From: Microplitis mediator
Lineage: Eukaryota; Arthropoda; Insecta; Hymenoptera; Braconidae
Length of the DNA stretch: 64,000 nucleotides
Direction: 5' to 3'
Assembly (NCBI RefSeq): GCF_029852145.1
Contig: NC_079979.1
Coordinates: 2,590,501 to 2,654,500, forward strand
The number at the start of each line of letters is the position of its first letter. The first letter of the stretch is position 1. The notes beneath the pieces are model-generated. The model was not told the origin of the DNA, searched no databases, and worked only from the letters and a program-made list of their open reading frames with translations. This document shows positions 58,977-64,000 of this stretch, in pieces. Made by a program: the position numbers and the translations under genes.

Positions 58977-60902
58977 ATGGCGAAAATAATTTTATTATTA
59001 TCTATTTTCTTATTAATCGGCATATATTCTAGTACTGCATGGGTTAAACCTCCAGGTCCAGGTTGTGACGGCAAATGGGTGAGTAATTATTACAATTTAG
59101 TAAAACCTGAGTGAAAAACATTACATATATATAACTAAATAGAATTATTTCTAAATATGTGAAATCATTTTTGGGGAGCAGTAAGCATCAGATTTGCTAA
59201 CAATTTGATTTCTAATCGAATTAGAAATTTTTAACTGAAGGTAAAATGCTAGAATTTTCAACGACCGCACGCGCGTTACGAGGATTTGAACCCGGGACCC
59301 TACGCACGAAATACTGACGCTCTAACTACTGCACTATGCAACCAATCGTGGTTTCTAAATTAAGTTATGCTAAATAAAAAACGATTATCTATTATCACTC
59401 ATGACTGATAAAAAGAAAGCTTTGAGTCGACTTGGTTTGAGTTGAGCCAAATATTTCACGACTTCAAACACGGTAAAACACGTTACGACTTTGGCTGAAT
59501 GGCCAAACGTATTTGAAGGAAATCATCTACTCAGATACATTGCGTACTTGTGACTTAAAAAAATTCGCAGCTACATTTATGGCCATATGTGCCTCATATA
59601 CGATTGAATAGTTTTCAATGAATTAATACAACAAGTCTATCTTTCCATGTATCGGTGCATACGCCCCGTATACGGCCATGTATAGTTATATACGGATGTA
59701 TATACGTATATAACTATACGGCTTGATATAGAAAAGTTGTATTCCCACATATGATCATTTATGGCTATATTTGGTCGTATACGTCTATATACAGCTATGC
59801 AATTTTATTGACAAAATCATAAATGGTCCAAATGTAAATCATTTACGGGCATATATGAAATTCACATGGCCATATGTAAACTATATATGAGCATATATAT
59901 AAATAAAAAAAAAAATTTCCGAAAAACGAGATAAAACAAGAATTTTTTTTACTTTTTGCACACCTCAAGCGCGAAAGCGCAGAGGGTGCTTTATCAACGG
60001 TTTTTTTTATTCGACTATTTTACTCACATAAAAATCTTTCTACACTTTTTTTATTACACTAAGATAGGTAAAGTCGTATACCAGCATGTAGATAATTTAC
60101 TAAGGAACAATTTAAACCTAAAATTAAGTCGTTTCATTATTTTATTCGTTTATAATCAATTATCTTAACTCAAGAAAATAAGAAATAAAAAAATCATGTT
60201 GGTGATTTGTAAATTGAATAAAAGTTCATAATAAAAAAAAAGTACATTAATATTATATTATAAAAGAAATGATTAAGAATAAAATGAGCGATTGAGGTGT
60301 GCACTTTTGGATTTTCCAACATTTTATTTTTTTACGTTTAACTCGGGTTATTTTTTTCTTTTTACCTTACATTTACTGGATAACTAACGCAAAAATGAAA
60401 CAAAATCTAAAAATTTATTTTTTCATTTTGGTAATGATTACACAAATTGAGGGACAAAACTTTGAGCAATCGGCCCGGATGAACGGTTCAATGGATCGAC
60501 TTGAAAATTTCCAGGGCTTTTGGGGGTACATTCAGCTATAAAATCACCGTGCAGCATTACATTTTCCATCAATATTCTTAAAGCAGCGGTTGATTAACTA
60601 AAAAATCAGTGTCCCCTGATCATATACGACCATAGATAATATCTAAGATGAGTCAGAAATAGATTATGTCATTTTACATGTGCCAATATATGCCCACATA
60701 TAATCATATATGAATCATCTACGACCATATATGGCTGTAATTGACCATCTATGATTCGTTTTTTCCGGGTTAATCATATTGTTTTTGTTTTCAGTGTCAT
60801 CCATCATGGGGTTATCATTGTTGTAAACATCATGTCTGCAGTGCTCATTTCTGGCAAGGTGCCTGTATGCCTATGTTCGATTGGATATGGTCAAGAGGAT
60901 AA
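58977..60902 (+). CDS. Secreted six-cysteine knottin-like peptide (two coding exons)
   Basis: Coding exon 1 is 58977-59078 (34 codons) ending at GTGAGT; coding exon 2 is 60795-60902 (35 codons plus TAA) after TTTTGTTTTCAG. The intron is phase 0 and 1716 nt long, filled with repeats. The 69-residue precursor starts with a signal peptide of about 21 residues (MAKIILLLSIFLLIGIY...), with likely cleavage after an STA-type site. The mature part of about 48 residues has six cysteines spaced C-x4-C-x7-CC-x4-C-x8-C, consistent with an inhibitor cystine knot. It has several His and Trp residues. A Pro/Gly-rich lead precedes the first cysteine. AATAAA is at 60985-60990. Knottins include venom and defence peptides; which applies is unknown. 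The splice sites are inferred from the conserved frame. Confidence 0.72.
59180..59350 (-). repeat. tRNA-derived SINE, copy 2, in the knottin-like gene intron
   Basis: GGATTTGAACCCGGGACCC, the complement of a B box, and ACTACTGCACTATGCAACC, the complement of an A box, sit 35-40 nt apart. The head matches 40900-40995. It is antisense to the gene. Confidence 0.75.
59951..60311. mobile_element. Nested TIR element, TTTTTGCACACCTCAAGCGC ends
   Basis: Left end TTTTTGCACACCTCAAGCGC pairs with GCGATTGAGGTGTGCACTTT at the right. No coding capacity. Confidence 0.75.
60320..60610 (-). repeat. Dispersed repeat family B, partial copy 3
   Basis: GGGCTTTTGGGGGTACATT and TGATTACACAAATTGAGGG match 43840-43970 and 35160-35300 with substitutions, interrupted on the left by the element at 59951-60311. 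Confidence 0.65.
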
Positions 60903-61018
60903 TGAAGAATAAGAATAATCCGTCAGAATAATTGTCAAGACAAAAATAACGTAGTTATTTTGATTATTGCTTTGTATGATTCTTAATAAATATCTTGATA
61001 ATATAAACTAATATTTCA

Positions 61019-62934
61019 GTATTATTTTTCTCATTTTAAAATACAAATTATTTTCTTAGCAGCTCTTTATTATTTCTGAACAGTATAGAAAGTTCCTATC
61101 GAAAAAATCCCTGCAGGATTATATAAGAATCCATAGGAATCCAAATGGGAAACTATGAAGTTTCATGAGAATTCATGGTGATCAACATAAGAAAGTACAG
61201 ATTTCTATAGGAATTCATGTAAGAAAGCATGGGTACGTGCATTCTAATATAGAAATTCCGTATGGGAACTTAGGTATCTGAATTCCTACGTGAAAATTTA
61301 ATGCACATGGTAAACCCTGCATAAGTTCACATAGAAATCTAAAATAGGTTTCTCTATGGAGTTTTGCATCGCTTAGAATCCCATGGAAAACTGTTGTAAC
61401 AATCCATATAGGATTCAGAACAAGGCTTCTATTTGAACTTAGTATGCTGTGGATTCCCATGAAAATTCAGGTAAGAATCTGTAACCAGAGTTAGGAATAA
61501 TACAACTGTGTACTCGGGAAGTAGATAGGACCTAACGGCTGCCTGCGGTAACCTGACGGCTTATGACAATACTAAAAATTCTAATACCTACTGAGTTGCC
61601 ACGAGGCAAAGTTACAGGGCACATGCGTAGGTCGAGGCCTAGTGATACTAACGAGTCAGCCTGGGGGAAGAGGGACGATTTCGTACCAACCATAGCTGAA
61701 CAAACATCGCCTTTTATTCAGTATACTTAAACCTGTAAACTTCAAGAAGTAATTGTAAAATTAGTTATGTATCTACTACACATCATTGGTCTTGTGATTA
61801 TTCCTTCGTGGACGTAGTAAAGGAGTTTAGAACAAGGAAACTGGTGATTCATAAAATAGGCCTTCATTCAACTGATCACGTATAATGGGAACATCCATAA
61901 ATTACGTAACATATTTTGAGAAGGGAGGGGCTTTTCAATTTGTTATGAATTGGTACGTTAAGGGGGGATGTCAATTTAACATATATTACGTAACAGAAAT
62001 TGAATTATATTGCTTAGATTAAAAATTGAACGAAAATTCGAATTGTATATCCCGAATCGAAGAATTGATTCTCTATAAATTTTTTTGATTCTCCCCTGTT
62101 TTTCACAACTAAAAGGAACCAAAAGAGAATTATATGAGATTCCTTTCTAGAAATCTCATAGAATCCAATAGTTTCTCATGAATTCTGATTGAGATTTTAT
62201 AAGAATGAATGAATTTTATGAGAAGTGCTATAGGTTAGTATAGAGCCTTTTACATACAGCCATAAGGATCTATCGGATTTTTTAAGCGGGGATTCCACAT
62301 CCTCATTCAACTCTATGTAACTTCGATAAGGGTGTACGTTCTTTCCAAAATTAAATTTTTTTACTTGGCCATGATATAAATCATTGATTTGTGATTCAAA
62401 AATAATGAAAAAGTCAATTCCAATGCCGTTTAGCCCTGCCTGAGTGATGATACTTAACCATTTCAGTACAATGAGGAAAATATACCACTCTTCGAAAAAA
62501 ATCTCTTATATTTTTTTTGTGAATCCATCCATTTAAGAGATATGAAGCTTAAAGTTGGATTTGTTGCAAAAAATTCGCGTTATAGTTTGAAATGTTATAA
62601 CATTCTAATACATAGACAAACAGTTAAGCGCTATATCAATTTTTTTGTAAGAAATTCACCGCTCTTCAAAGAAGGTGTCCTATATTTTTTCGTAAATTCA
62701 ACCATTTAGGAATCATTAAGAAACTTACAAAATTATGAGTATTGTTTATATATAATTTGATTATATTTTTAGAATTATACTATAAATAAATTGAAATCGT
62801 ACTAAATACCAATTTTGTAGGAAGTTTCTTCTCTGTGTAAACAAATTCACCAGGGTACTGATATAATGACGCTCTATTAAAGCCACTAAAGTATCTAGTC
62901 TGCAAACACAAACATGAATATTTTTTTAACTTCC
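61019..62934. other. Degenerate repeat region, no gene
   Basis: 61085-61480 is rich in GAATCCATAGGAAT-type words; 62100-62290 has the same words and may be the other end of one element. Between them, 61490-61760 is GC-richer (GCCTGCGGTAACCTGACGG) and may be another insertion of unknown type. 62440-62830 resembles decayed family C lines. Confidence 0.4.
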
Positions 62935-63110
62935 TGCGAAGAAAATCGATGATTTTCGAAAAATTCGGGAAGTTATTGTTTTCACCCCGATTTTCGAAAA
63001 TCGAATTTTCATCAGATGTCGACGTTTTGGGGTCCTAGGAAGCTATTCTGACTATTTTCAGAATGATGTCCGAGTGTCTGAATGTATGTGTGTGTGTGTG
63101 TGTGTGTTAG
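62935..63110 (-). repeat. Dispersed repeat family A, copy 5 (partial)
   Basis: CTTCCTGCGAAGAAAATCGA, GATGTCGACGTTTTGGGGTC and a TG microsatellite at 63085-63106, in the order of an inverted family A end. Confidence 0.85.
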
Positions 63111-63707
63111 GGTGATTCATTTCCGCAAAAGTTTTTTTATTTCAAGTCTTCAAGCAAAACCTCAATTTACATCGAAAAAAAAAAAATTCTCACCAAATCT
63201 GAGCTCTTAATTCCAATGCTAAGTACTTGTCATTTGATTTCAAAGATTTCCCATTCAAAATACACGTAAATTAAATTACTTTTCTTTTAACTTTCTAATA
63301 CTCAGCTGCATTTCATGATATCAAGGCGGTTTTGGTCGCAAATTGTAGGGCATTTAGTGTTCTTCAAAAGTGCCCATAGTTACTTAGCTGTAATTCCAGC
63401 TGTTACACTTGTGTCCGTTGTAGAACTCATTTTTCCTATGAAATTGACGTTTATTGGCTTGCAGAACATGAACCAATGAAAGTACATCAAAAATGTCAGA
63501 AAAAATTTTATAGGAAATTTTATTTCCTTCGAAAAAAGTCCTATGAGTCAAGTCGCTAAAGTCCATAGTTTCCGAGTTATAATCATTTTAATAATGTAAA
63601 AAATATAATATAAAAAAAAAAATTATAATTGATATTTTATTAAACTCGTAGAGATTAGGAGTTCAGGTAGTGGTTTTTCTTTTCTAGTTCTGACTTTCTT
63701 AGGCATC
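63111..63707. other. No recognised gene
   Basis: AT-rich lines of the kind seen at 39340-39900 (CTTCAAAAGTGCCCAT, GAAATTTTATTTCCT), so probably another decayed repeat. Confidence 0.4.
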
Positions 63708-64000
63708 TTAATGTAGGTTACTTCCTGTATTCGCCAGCTTTTGTACCTCAGCTGAGCGCTTATTCATCATCATCGCTTTTATTGTTGCTCTTAGAGCGAA
63801 AATATTTATTTCGTGTGCCAGGTTCTCTATAAAATTCTCGGGGTTTATAGCTTTTCCTAATGTTTGGCTCATTTGACTCCTGTAGCTTATTGTTGCTGGG
63901 CTTCTGAAAACGGTGTGTTCTGCATTGTCCACGGGCGCTCCGCAACTGATGCAACTCGGATCTATCCGATGTCTAAATCTTGCTAGATATTGTCCAAAGT
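63708..64000 (-). pseudogene. C-terminal end of a second LINE ORF2, runs off the window
   Basis: Minus-strand reading from 64000 gives FGQYLARFRHRIDPSCISCG and then PVDNAEHTVF, a Cys/His motif typical of the C-terminus of R1- and jockey-like LINE polyproteins, followed by about 65 residues to a stop at 63708-63710. The visible part is uninterrupted in this frame. The upstream RT would lie beyond the window edge, so intactness cannot be judged. Confidence 0.7.

Larger units (their letters stand above)
59530..60775. mobile_element. Composite intronic element with TATATGGCCATATA repeats
   Basis: The outer parts (59560-59920 and 60618-60770) share ATATATGGCCATATA, TATACGGCCATG and ATCATATATG words. 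They are separated by a partial family B copy (60320-60610) and an element at 59951-60311. Outer borders are uncertain. Confidence 0.55.

Overview
This window is eukaryotic, AT-rich and dominated by transposable elements. It looks like insect DNA, most likely a hymenopteran. The grounds are short GT-AG introns, pogo/Tigger, Ty3/gypsy and LINE remnants, tRNA-derived SINEs, many hairpin MITEs, and two small peptide genes whose spacing resembles secapin, a peptide family known from bees and relatives. No bacterial operon, CRISPR array, rRNA or intact tRNA gene was seen. The species call is inference.

Host genes are few and small. Two related two-exon genes (8796-9059 and 20882-21100, both +) encode short secreted peptides with one C-x10-C pair. 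Each has a 24-codon signal-peptide exon, a 60-66 nt phase-0 intron and a mature-peptide exon. They share upstream and downstream flanks, and a third relic of the downstream flank lies near 28070-28145. A second, unrelated peptide gene (58977-60902, +) encodes a 69-residue precursor with six cysteines in knottin-like spacing. Its promoter and exon-1 start are duplicated 2.7 kb upstream (55625-56304), where the copy breaks off after about eight codons at a repeat insertion.

Layout. 1-7 kb: a dispersed repeat, two blocks of a decayed multicopy protein gene, and an element flanked by TA. 7-10.6 kb: MITEs around peptide gene 1. 10.6-15.7 kb: a lone LTR, an intact pogo/Tigger transposase ORF and a pol-less gypsy-like LTR element. 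17.3-20.6 kb: a giant foldback element split by a 1.4-kb MITE with a clear 4-bp duplication. 20.7-23.6 kb: peptide gene 2 with a nested element in its 3' flank. 23.6-30.3 kb: mostly unrecognised, plus an inverted array of ~200-bp repeats. 30.3-47.8 kb: a series of inverted-repeat elements and long palindromes. 48.2-51.3 kb: a decayed LINE on the minus strand. 52.3-54.6 kb: a long-TIR element carrying an eroded gene. 55.1-60.9 kb: the knottin-like locus with its TE-filled intron. 61-64 kb: degenerate repeats and a second LINE fragment.

The peptide genes form the only plausible functional system: small secreted peptides duplicated within an unusually TE-rich neighbourhood, with promoters, a 3' region and an intron reshaped by insertions. 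Whether they act in venom, immunity or another role cannot be decided from sequence alone. All boundaries were read by eye and are approximate unless a terminal motif fixes them.
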